From contig JALVXE010000190.1 in NCBI GenBank assembly GCA_027038385.1, forward strand, positions 15,596 to 23,655: a stretch of 8,060 nt of DNA. The letters run 5' to 3'. The stretch comes from Thermotogaceae bacterium. GTDB lineage: Bacteria > Thermotogota > Thermotogae > Thermotogales > Thermotogaceae. The translations under genes and the position numbers were made by a program. Below, one piece after another: positions 1 through 5,047 of this stretch. Position 1 is the first letter of the stretch; each line of letters opens with the position of its first letter. Under the pieces are notes generated by a model, which was not told the DNA's origin, ran no database searches, and saw only the letters and a program-made list of their open reading frames with translations.

Positions 1-1
1 C

Positions 2-148
2 GGGTTCGATCCATCAAGGATAGTTGAAAGGCTGGAAAAAAAGATGAGAAGGAGAAAACCGTACATATTTGAATCTCAAAAGCCCTCTCTTGAAAAAGCT
101 GTGAAGATATGGAAAGACGCGAAGAAAATGGAAAAGAAGCGCCACTGA
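2..148 (+). CDS. C-terminal fragment of an unidentified protein (5' end outside the window)
   Basis: An open frame enters from the left edge and ends with TGA at 146-148, giving the last 48 residues of a protein. The fragment begins GFDPSRIVERLEKKMRRRKP and ends in a lysine-rich tail (DAKKMEKKRH). It is strongly basic, probably helical, and has no membrane segment or cysteine motif. I do not recognise the family, and 48 residues are too few to assign a function. The other two + frames meet stops early, and the codon usage matches the neighbouring genes, so this is probably a real gene end. It is convergent with greA; the two stop codons are 5 bases apart. The A-rich lysine codons of its tail also provide the U-tract of the terminator on the opposite strand. 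Confidence 0.6.
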   Translation, partial: GFDPSRIVERLEKKMRRRKPYIFESQKPSLEKAVKIWKDAKKMEKKRH

Positions 149-154
149 GGCGCT
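129..154 (-). terminator. Intrinsic terminator of the leftward operon
   Basis: On the - strand, directly after the greA stop, there is a perfect GCGCC/GGCGC stem (139-143 with 149-153, extended by an A-T pair 138/154) around a 5-base loop (144-148). It is followed by the U-rich run TTCTTTTCCATTTTCTTC. The arrangement fits a Rho-independent terminator acting on leftward transcripts. In the + direction the hairpin is followed by TCAATCGACTTC, with no U-tract, so it should not terminate the convergent + gene efficiently. The loop is exactly the region holding the TGA of that + gene. Confidence 0.7.
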
Positions 155-633
155 CAATCGACTTCTATAGCTTCTATTTCGTATTCCGCTAATCCACCTG
201 GTGTTTGGACTTTCACCACGTCCCCCACTTTCTTACCCAGTATAGATCTTCCTATAGGTGAATCTTCACTTATCTTGTTGTTAAATATATCCGCCTCCTG
301 CGGCGTTACGAGTCTTATCCTGAAGTCCTCTCCGGTTTTTCTGTTCCTCAGGAGTACCCAATTCCCAAGGCTCACCTTGCTCGTGTCTTTGCTATCTATA
401 ATCTCAGCCGCATCCAATATCCGTTCTATCTCCATTATCCTGCTTCCTATCCTTCCCTGCTCGTTCTTAGCAGCTTCGTATTCGGAGTTCTCCGATATAT
501 CCCCGAGCTCTCTCGCTTCCTTTATCCTTTCACTTATCTCGTACATCAGTTTATGCCTGAGCTCTTCCAATTCTTTTTTGAGCTTCTCGTACCCCTCTCT
601 CGTCAGGTAAACCTTCTTAACGCTCCTCTTCAC
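154..633 (-). CDS. greA: Transcription elongation factor GreA
   Basis: GreA enters the secondary channel of RNA polymerase and stimulates cleavage of backtracked transcripts, rescuing arrested complexes. The protein has the usual two parts: an N-terminal antiparallel coiled coil (about residues 10-80), whose tip carries the acidic residues D45 and E48 in GDISENSEYEAAKNEQ, and a C-terminal FKBP-like domain (about 85-159) with DSPIGRSILGKKVGD. The frame stays open upstream to 690, but the start chosen is GTG at 633. It gives 159 residues, close to the usual GreA length of about 158, and is preceded by an excellent Shine-Dalgarno AAGGAGG (643-649) with a 9-base spacer. The added upstream residues do not resemble GreA. 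It is last in the operon, overlaps nrdR by 17 bases and is followed by a terminator hairpin. Confidence 0.95.
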   Translation of the reverse strand: MKRSVKKVYLTREGYEKLKKELEELRHKLMYEISERIKEARELGDISENSEYEAAKNEQGRIGSRIMEIERILDAAEIIDSKDTSKVSLGNWVLLRNRKTGEDFRIRLVTPQEADIFNNKISEDSPIGRSILGKKVGDVVKVQTPGGLAEYEIEAIEVD

Positions 634-1090
634 GGCCTTTTCCCTCCTTGAGTTCTGAAATTGTTTCCAAAAAGTGATCGATACTGTCAAACTCTCTGTA
701 AACGGAGGCGAACCTCACGTACGCAACTTCGTCGAGATTCCTAAGTTCCTTCAGGACCAATTCACCTATCAAGGTCGTCTCGACCTCCTTTTTCCCCATC
801 CCTTGGAGCTTTAGTATAACCCTATCCACGAGCTTTTCAACCTCATCATACGGAACAGGTCTCTTCTCGCATGCTATCATCACTCCTCGGAGTATCTTAT
901 CCCTGGAGAACCGCTCTCTCCTTCCATCCCTCTTTATCACCATCGAGGGTCCAAGTTCGTACCTCTCGTAAGTTGTAAACCTCGCCCCGCACTTTGGGCA
1001 TTCCCTCCTCCTTCTAACAACGAACCCCTCTTCGGACAGACGCGTCTCTATAACTTTGGTGTCTTCATATCCACAAACTGGACATCTCAT
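617..1090 (-). CDS. nrdR: Transcriptional repressor NrdR
   Basis: NrdR is the nucleotide-sensing repressor of ribonucleotide reductase genes; it reads ATP/dATP through an ATP-cone and so matches dNTP synthesis to need. The 157-residue protein shows the N-terminal zinc ribbon with C3, C6, C31 and C34 (MRCPVCG and CPKCG), the arginine-rich RRRREC stretch, then the ATP-cone (about 49-135) with VIKRDGRRERFSRDKILRG and the typical LDEVAYVRFASVYREF. Length and motif order match the family. The ATG at 1090 overlaps the whiA stop as ATGA (1087-1090) and has a GGAGGGG ribosome site just upstream, so translation is probably coupled to whiA. No ribonucleotide reductase gene is in the window, so its targets lie elsewhere. 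I see no convincing NrdR box pair at the operon promoter. Confidence 0.97.
   Translation of the reverse strand: MRCPVCGYEDTKVIETRLSEEGFVVRRRRECPKCGARFTTYERYELGPSMVIKRDGRRERFSRDKILRGVMIACEKRPVPYDEVEKLVDRVILKLQGMGKKEVETTLIGELVLKELRNLDEVAYVRFASVYREFDSIDHFLETISELKEGKGREEER
643..649 (-). promoter_or_regulatory. Shine-Dalgarno that fixes the greA start
   Basis: AAGGAGG read on the - strand lies 9 bases upstream of the GTG at 633, inside the 3' end of nrdR. It supports that GTG over the open reading extension to 690. Confidence 0.75.
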
Positions 1091-1989
1091 TCTAACCCCT
1101 CCGCGATTCTCAGAAGTTTTTTCAATCTCGTGTAGACCTTCATCTTGCTCATGTTGAGCATTTCCCCAAGCTCTCTAAGACTCAACTCCTCATTCTCGAG
1201 CCTCGCCTGAGCGACCCTCCTGAGATCTTCCGGGAGTGAATCCATTCCCAGCTTTCTTTCTATCTTCCTTATCGCCTCTATCTGCTTGACTATGCTCGCT
1301 GCCGATCTCATGGCATTTGCAGTGATGAAGTTGAAACTCCGATTTGTATCGCCCTTCGCCTCTTTCTCCACGATAACCCTTTCGACCACAGCAGCTGATC
1401 TCAGAGCACCCATGACGTGAAGGAGCTCCAAAATGCTCGAGGATCTCTTGTAGTAGAGTCTGTTGCTGTATCTGAGCTTCACCACCTTTCCCGGAATCCC
1501 GAAGACCTCCTCTATGAGCTTTGACAGCTTCTTCAGCATATCCATATCGAACGTGACTATCTCCAAATGATAGTGCTTTCTCGGGTCCGTCATCGATCCA
1601 CTCGCCAGGAACAGCCCTCTCAAGAACGCTCCAAGCACCACCGGGTCTTTCTCGAAGCGGTTGAATATATTTTCGCTGTTCATTATGTCTCTCCAATTTG
1701 GTATCACATCTTTGGATATTTCTATCTCTACTCTCCTTTTCTTGTCCAGGTTTCTCGTCGATACGCTCAAGTACTCCGATCCAGATCCATCGATTCTCTT
1801 GACAATCTCGACGAACCTTCTCGCAGCCGCCAAACTGCTGAGCGAGAGCCTTATCCCACCGCTCGATATGTTGAACGACCCCTTCCCCTTTATGAAACCC
1901 AGAAGCTCGGCATCCAATTCCCTACCTGTTGGTATACTCAAAGATGCGAGTTCTTCTTTCACCTTCTCTGAGAACGAGACACCTTTCAA
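1087..1989 (-). CDS. whiA: WhiA-type DNA-binding regulator (sporulation/division regulator homologue)
   Basis: WhiA proteins combine a degenerate LAGLIDADG homing-endonuclease fold with a C-terminal helix-turn-helix. In actinobacteria they control sporulation and division genes; in Bacillus they influence division and chromosome segregation. Here residues 1-210 form the LAGLIDADG-like part, with ELLGFIKGKGSF (28-39) and LRGLFLASGSMTDPRKHYHLEI (split at 123-144); the acidic catalytic positions are absent, as is normal for WhiA. Then follow KGDTNRSFNFITAN (212-225) and the HTH (about 252-297). The HTH end reads MLNMSKMKVYTRLKKLLRIAE and lacks the usual SKSGVNHRLRKL signature. At 300 residues the length is typical. 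The start is TTG at 1989, 4 bases after the yvcK stop, with a GTGGGGTGA ribosome site inside yvcK. It sits in the conserved rapZ-yvcK-whiA order. Confidence 0.94.
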   Translation of the reverse strand: MKGVSFSEKVKEELASLSIPTGRELDAELLGFIKGKGSFNISSGGIRLSLSSLAAARRFVEIVKRIDGSGSEYLSVSTRNLDKKRRVEIEISKDVIPNWRDIMNSENIFNRFEKDPVVLGAFLRGLFLASGSMTDPRKHYHLEIVTFDMDMLKKLSKLIEEVFGIPGKVVKLRYSNRLYYKRSSSILELLHVMGALRSAAVVERVIVEKEAKGDTNRSFNFITANAMRSAASIVKQIEAIRKIERKLGMDSLPEDLRRVAQARLENEELSLRELGEMLNMSKMKVYTRLKKLLRIAEGLE

Positions 1990-1993
1990 AGTC

Positions 1994-2932
1994 TCACCCC
2001 ACGATCTTCAGGATGGACCTGGCTAGTTTCTCCGGGTCGTGCCTAACTTTGAGCTTTTCGTCGAACGGATCTCTGATGACTTTCAAAAAATGCCCGACTA
2101 TTACCTCCCTGTCTATGTTTTCGAGGTCCAGCTGAAGCATCTCATATCCTTCCGATGTGTACCTGTCAAGAACCTCTTTTGGAGGCTTTCCAGAGTTGGC
2201 GACTATGAAATCAACCTCCCTTTCGAGGTACTTCTCTATCTCTTTAAGATGATCGGAAAGCCTCATGCCGCTCGTTTCTCCAGGTTGCGTCATTAGATTC
2301 GCTATGTAAACGACGCTTGCATTTGATTTCTTGATGGCTTCCTTCACACCGCTGACGAGCAGATTCGCTATCACGCTCGTGTAAAGACTCCCGGGCCCAA
2401 GAATCGTGATATCCGACTCCAGTATAGCCTTTACGGCTTCTGGAAATGCCTTGACGTCTTTATCGAGGTACACCCTTTCTATCTTCTTCCCGCTGCTCGT
2501 TATGTTCGTCTCGCCTACTATTTTGCTTCCGTCATCCATCTCGGCGACGAGTCTGACGAGCTCGTCGCTGACTGGAAATATCCTTCCCTTTATAGCGAGA
2601 AGCTCTGAGAGCTTTTCCACGGCCATCGATAAACTACCGGTTATCTTGGTGAGGGCTGCGAGTATTATGTTTCCGACGGCATGCCCTTTCAAACTCCCGT
2701 CCTTGAATCTGAAGTTGAATATCCTCTCGAGGAGCTCCTCGTTCTCAGAAAGGGCTATGAAGTTGTTCCTAACGTCGCCAGGTGGCGGGACCTTCAACTC
2801 CCGCCTCAAAATTCCGGAGCTTCCACCCTCGTCCGTCACAGCTACCACGGCGGTTATATCCACGTTGAAGTTTTTCAATCCCCTCAGGAGTGTGGAAAGC
2901 CCAGTTCCCCCACCTATGGCCACAACCTTCAA
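1994..2932 (-). CDS. yvcK: YvcK/CofD-like gluconeogenesis and morphology factor
   Basis: YvcK is a cytoplasmic CofD-like protein; in Bacillus it binds UDP-sugars and is needed for normal cell wall and shape on gluconeogenic carbon sources. The 312-residue protein shows the glycine-rich GGGTGLSTLLRGLK at the N-terminus (7-20), TDEGGSSGILRRE (33-45), PPPGDVRNNFIALS (49-62), DGSLKGHAVGN (78-88), TILGPGSLYTSVIANLL (176-192) and YIANLMTQPGET (209-220), all in family order. The start is TTG at 2932: it lines up with the canonical MKVVxxGGGTG and overlaps the rapZ stop as TTGA (2929-2932), with GGGAGTGAT upstream. The gene is full length. UDP-sugar binding is family knowledge, not visible in the sequence itself. 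Confidence 0.95.
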   Translation of the reverse strand: MKVVAIGGGTGLSTLLRGLKNFNVDITAVVAVTDEGGSSGILRRELKVPPPGDVRNNFIALSENEELLERIFNFRFKDGSLKGHAVGNIILAALTKITGSLSMAVEKLSELLAIKGRIFPVSDELVRLVAEMDDGSKIVGETNITSSGKKIERVYLDKDVKAFPEAVKAILESDITILGPGSLYTSVIANLLVSGVKEAIKKSNASVVYIANLMTQPGETSGMRLSDHLKEIEKYLEREVDFIVANSGKPPKEVLDRYTSEGYEMLQLDLENIDREVIVGHFLKVIRDPFDEKLKVRHDPEKLARSILKIVG

Positions 2933-3771
2933 GATATCACTCCCAGCTCTCGGTGTTCCACGATCACCTTCTCTCCCATGTCTTTGAGGATCTTTCCAAC
3001 CCGTTCCGCTATGTAGACCGATCTGTGTTTCCCACCGCTGCAGCCTATCGATACGAAGAGCGATGTCCTTCCTTCACTCTCGTACCCCTGCTTGGCCATC
3101 TTCAACATGTTCACGATCTCACCTACGTATTTTTCTATATCTTCGTACCTTTTGAAGAATTCCCAAATTTCCGGGTCGAGTCCTGTCTTCGCAGAAAGCT
3201 CCGGTACGTAGTACGGATTCGGGAAAAACCTTGCGTCGAATATGAAGTCAGAATCCGAGGGTATACCGTGCTTGAACGCGAAGCTCTTTATCCTGAATGT
3301 GAAATCCGACCTCTCCTTGGATATCTCCTCGAGCAGTCTTCTCAACCTATCCCTCAAATCCTTGTGGGTCATCCCACTCGTATCCACTATGTAGTCAGCC
3401 ATCTCACGGATATCGGATAACATCTCTTTCTCCCTGGCAACTCCCTCTTCTATGCCTAATCCCAGCGGATGGGATCTCCTTGTCAGAGAATACCTCTTTA
3501 CTATTTCATCGGTCGATGCCTCAAGGAATATCAGAACCAGCTTGTCTTTGGAGCTTCTTATGTGCTTCACCGGATCTCCGAAAACCTTTCCCCTTGCGTC
3601 CACAACTATCGCGGCTCCCGGAAGCGGAGACTTCGAGACGAGATCGTATATCGAGTCTATGAGAACCGGTGGGACGTTGTCCATGCAGAAGTATCCGGAG
3701 TCCTCGAAGAATCCAAGTGCGGTTGATTTACCAGCTCCTGACAAGCCCGATATGACTATCATATTCCTCAC
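2929..3771 (-). CDS. rapZ: RapZ/YvcJ family P-loop nucleotide-binding protein
   Basis: This family comprises E. coli RapZ, an RNA-binding adaptor that controls glucosamine-6-phosphate synthase mRNA, and Bacillus YvcJ, an ATP/GTP-binding protein. The 280-residue protein has an N-terminal kinase-like domain with Walker A GLSGAGKS (9-16), GYFCMDNVPP (26-35), a Walker B-like AIVVDARG (54-61), RRSHPL (98-103), and a C-terminal domain with SFAFKHGIP (163-171), DARFFPNPYY (179-188) and GCSGGKHRSVYIAERV (243-258). The start chosen is GTG at 3771, with AAGGTGG upstream at a 6-base spacer; ATG at 3762 (three codons in) is possible but has a poorly spaced site. The gene overlaps murI by 44 bases, so its P-loop is encoded in murI's last codons. 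Partner RNAs such as GlmZ are not expected here, so a YvcJ-like role is more likely. Confidence 0.95.
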   Translation of the reverse strand: MRNMIVISGLSGAGKSTALGFFEDSGYFCMDNVPPVLIDSIYDLVSKSPLPGAAIVVDARGKVFGDPVKHIRSSKDKLVLIFLEASTDEIVKRYSLTRRSHPLGLGIEEGVAREKEMLSDIREMADYIVDTSGMTHKDLRDRLRRLLEEISKERSDFTFRIKSFAFKHGIPSDSDFIFDARFFPNPYYVPELSAKTGLDPEIWEFFKRYEDIEKYVGEIVNMLKMAKQGYESEGRTSLFVSIGCSGGKHRSVYIAERVGKILKDMGEKVIVEHRELGVIS

Positions 3772-4492
3772 GGATTTCCACCTTCCGGTAGACGGGATTT
3801 GTCCCTTTCAAAATCCCGAATTTCTCAACCTTTTCCTTGAAAGTCAAAACGTCAGAAGTCGTGTATATCTCAATCTTCCCTGATCCAGAAGATTTGTAGA
3901 TCTCCAGCTTGTCGACGATTTTCTCAACTGGATCTATCACCTTCGGTAAAAGCTCTCTGAAGATATCCGCGACCAGAGAGAAATGAGTACATCCGAGTAT
4001 CACCTCGTCACACCGAAGGATTTCCTCATCCAAAGTTTCTTTGAGATAAGACCTCATGATATCTTCTTCCATACCGTTTTCCACGATCGAGACAAGCTCC
4101 TGGAGTGATCTCTGAACGATATCTTTTTCTCTGAGCCTCTCCGCGTAAGATCCCAGCTTTACGGTCGCATCTGTAGCTAAAACCCCTATTCTGTTCCCTT
4201 CGACCATTTCCACACCGGATTCTATTATACTTATGTAGGGCATGTTTATGTTCATCCGCGATACGATAGAGTCCGCCGTGTTGCACGCCGCCACCACCAC
4301 ATTCGATCCAAGACGTTTGAGAATTTCAAGATCCTCCTCTACTATATCCACAAGCCTTTCTCTATCTTTTGTTCCGAAAGGTGCCCTTTTCGTATCGGCC
4401 AGGTAAACATAGTCAAAATCTGGAAACCTGCCGATCAGCTTCCTGAGGACGGCTATTCCCCCGATACCAGAGTCGAAAAGCCCTATCTTCAA
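3728..4492 (-). CDS. murI: Glutamate racemase
   Basis: MurI interconverts L- and D-glutamate without a cofactor, supplying D-Glu for the peptidoglycan stem peptide. From the TTG at 4492 the protein is 254 residues. It has LFDSGIGG with the acid D7, DTKRAPFGTK (33-42, the usual substrate-binding stretch), the first catalytic cysteine C70 in ACNTAD, and the second, C168, with H170 in GCTHF; both halves of the pseudo-symmetric fold are present. A GTG at 4501 would add MVW, but the TTG is preferred: it gives the canonical MKIGLFDSG start, has AAGGAG 8 bases upstream (4501-4506), and forms a TTGA overlap with the zapA stop (4489-4492), which suggests translational coupling. The 3' end overlaps rapZ by 44 bases. 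An aspartate racemase is unlikely given the GCTHF context. Confidence 0.96.
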   Translation of the reverse strand: MKIGLFDSGIGGIAVLRKLIGRFPDFDYVYLADTKRAPFGTKDRERLVDIVEEDLEILKRLGSNVVVAACNTADSIVSRMNINMPYISIIESGVEMVEGNRIGVLATDATVKLGSYAERLREKDIVQRSLQELVSIVENGMEEDIMRSYLKETLDEEILRCDEVILGCTHFSLVADIFRELLPKVIDPVEKIVDKLEIYKSSGSGKIEIYTTSDVLTFKEKVEKFGILKGTNPVYRKVEIREEYDSHIGLVRSW

Positions 4493-4734
4493 CCAGACCA
4501 CTCCTTAAGCTTTGAGAGGAGATCCTCGATCTTCTCCTCGAGCTTCACCCTCTCCAGTATTGAGTTCGCCAGGGCCAAAAAGAGGATCTCTTCCATCGAA
4601 TGCTCTCCTATGTACTTCTCCAAGCCCTTTAAAGAACCCTTCAATTCCTCTTTGACCTTCTCGACGACTTTGTCCGGTTCGTCTGTGACCAGAGAGAACT
4701 CCCTTCCAGCGAACTCAACCTTTATCTTCCGCAT
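4489..4734 (-). CDS. zapA: ZapA-like cell division (FtsZ-associated) protein
   Basis: ZapA binds FtsZ and promotes bundling of its protofilaments at the septum. The 81-residue protein has the family plan: a short N-terminal strand pair (KIKVEFAGREFSLVTDEP, 3-20), a helix beginning DKVVEKVKEEL, then a long C-terminal helix (about 47-79) with EEILFLALANSILERVKLEEKIEDLL, resembling the ZapA segment that typically reads AALNIADEL before its coiled coil. It is somewhat shorter than E. coli ZapA (109) but in the range of short ZapA homologues. The ATG at 4734 lies inside the upstream coiled-coil gene (20-base overlap) and is preceded by AGGGGATGATC. Its stop overlaps the murI start. The assignment rests on fold pattern and length, so it is less secure than for its neighbours. 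Confidence 0.75.
   Translation of the reverse strand: MRKIKVEFAGREFSLVTDEPDKVVEKVKEELKGSLKGLEKYIGEHSMEEILFLALANSILERVKLEEKIEDLLSKLKEWSG
4501..4506 (-). promoter_or_regulatory. Shine-Dalgarno that fixes the murI start
   Basis: AAGGAG on the - strand lies 8 bases before the TTG at 4492. Its last G is the first base of the alternative GTG at 4501, so the GTG could not use it; this favours the TTG. Confidence 0.7.
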
Positions 4735-4978
4735 CCCAGATCATCCCCTGGTCGGATGTAGAGGAGAGGAGCTTTTGAAGTCTGGAGACCAATTTATTCA
4801 AGGATTTTTGCTGCTCCTCGAGGAGCACCTCGAGCTCCCTCTTCTCCTTTTCCAACCTTTCTATGGTCTTCCTCTGATCTTCTAGCTCCTTCCAGAGCTG
4901 CTCGTTCTCCTCCTTCAGGGAGCTGTACTTCTCCACGAGTTTCTCAACGTACTCCTCTATTTCCCTGACCACATCCAT
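4715..4978 (-). CDS. Small coiled-coil protein upstream of zapA (possible division factor)
   Basis: I do not recognise a named family. The 87-residue protein is nearly all coiled coil: from the ATG at 4978, core positions I7, V11, L14, Y18, L21, N25, L28, L32, Q35, I39, L42, K46, L49, L53, Q56, L60, L63, L67 and L70 keep an unbroken 3-4 heptad spacing. A short non-helical tail (STSDQGMIWDAEDKG) follows. There is no signal peptide or membrane segment, so it should be cytoplasmic. It resembles, in plan only, ZapB and the small coiled-coil proteins encoded next to zapA in some proteobacteria. A GTG at 4987 would add MIG; the ATG is preferred because AGAGGTGATC, nearly perfectly complementary to the 16S 3' end, lies at the right distance. 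It is first in the operon and overlaps zapA by 20 bases. Confidence 0.75.
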   Translation of the reverse strand: MDVVREIEEYVEKLVEKYSSLKEENEQLWKELEDQRKTIERLEKEKRELEVLLEEQQKSLNKLVSRLQKLLSSTSDQGMIWDAEDKG

Positions 4979-4981
4979 TCC

Positions 4982-4991
4982 GATCACCTCT
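4982..4991 (-). promoter_or_regulatory. Extended Shine-Dalgarno of the first operon gene
   Basis: AGAGGTGATC on the - strand matches 9 of 10 bases of GGAGGTGATC, the complement of the usual bacterial 16S rRNA 3' end. It places the ATG at 4978 eight bases after the AGAGG core and argues against the GTG at 4987, which falls inside this site. Confidence 0.6.
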
Positions 4992-5002
4992 CCCTCGCGG
5001 AT

Positions 5003-5011
5003 ATCTTAGCA
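5003..5011 (-). promoter_or_regulatory. Extended -10 promoter of the leftward operon
   Basis: TGCTAAGAT on the - strand fits the TGnTAnnnT extended -10 pattern (TAAGAT at 5008-5003). No good -35 is visible at 16-18 bases upstream. Transcription would start near 4996, leaving a leader of about 18 bases before the ATG at 4978. This is the only promoter I see for the eight-gene operon. Confidence 0.5.
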
Positions 5012-5017
5012 TATTGA

Positions 5018-5026
5018 TGATATACT
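5018..5026 (+). promoter_or_regulatory. Extended -10 promoter of polA
   Basis: TGATATACT fits TGnTATAAT with one mismatch; there is no clear -35, as is common for extended -10 promoters. The start point would be near 5033, giving a leader of about 15 bases to the TTG at 5048. It lies back to back with the leftward promoter, with only 12 bases between the two -10 hexamers. Confidence 0.6.
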
Positions 5027-5034
5027 CGTGAGCG

Positions 5035-5044
5035 AGGGGTGATC
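5035..5044 (+). promoter_or_regulatory. Extended Shine-Dalgarno that fixes the polA start
   Basis: AGGGGTGATC matches 8 of 10 bases of GGAGGTGATC. It positions TTG at 5048 eight bases after the core, the same spacing as in the divergent gene. The alternative GTG at 5039 lies inside this site and would have almost no leader. Confidence 0.6.
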
Positions 5045-5047
5045 AAG

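Noticed and set aside
275..610. Open frame of 111 codons on the + strand across greA
   Set aside because: Its Leu/Ser/Ile-rich run looks like a membrane protein, but it is the complement of greA's Lys/Glu/Arg coiled-coil codons.
1190..1696. Open frame of 168 codons on the - strand within whiA
   Set aside because: Same strand but out of frame with a complete WhiA; no conserved motifs.
2406..2987. Long open frame (193 codons) on the + strand across yvcK
   Set aside because: Lies wholly antisense to a fully conserved YvcK; Ser/Leu/Pro-rich composition typical of a reverse-frame shadow; no ribosome site or family resemblance.
4988..5047. Possible NrdR box pair or riboswitch in the divergent region
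   Set aside because: AT-rich ATAT segments are present, but no pair fits the 16-base NrdR palindrome, and the leaders (about 15-18 bases) are too short for a riboswitch.
5039..5047. GTG at 5039 as the polA start
   Set aside because: It lies within the probable Shine-Dalgarno and only about 6 bases from the predicted transcript start; TTG at 5048 fits better. The difference is three residues, and the GTG is not excluded.
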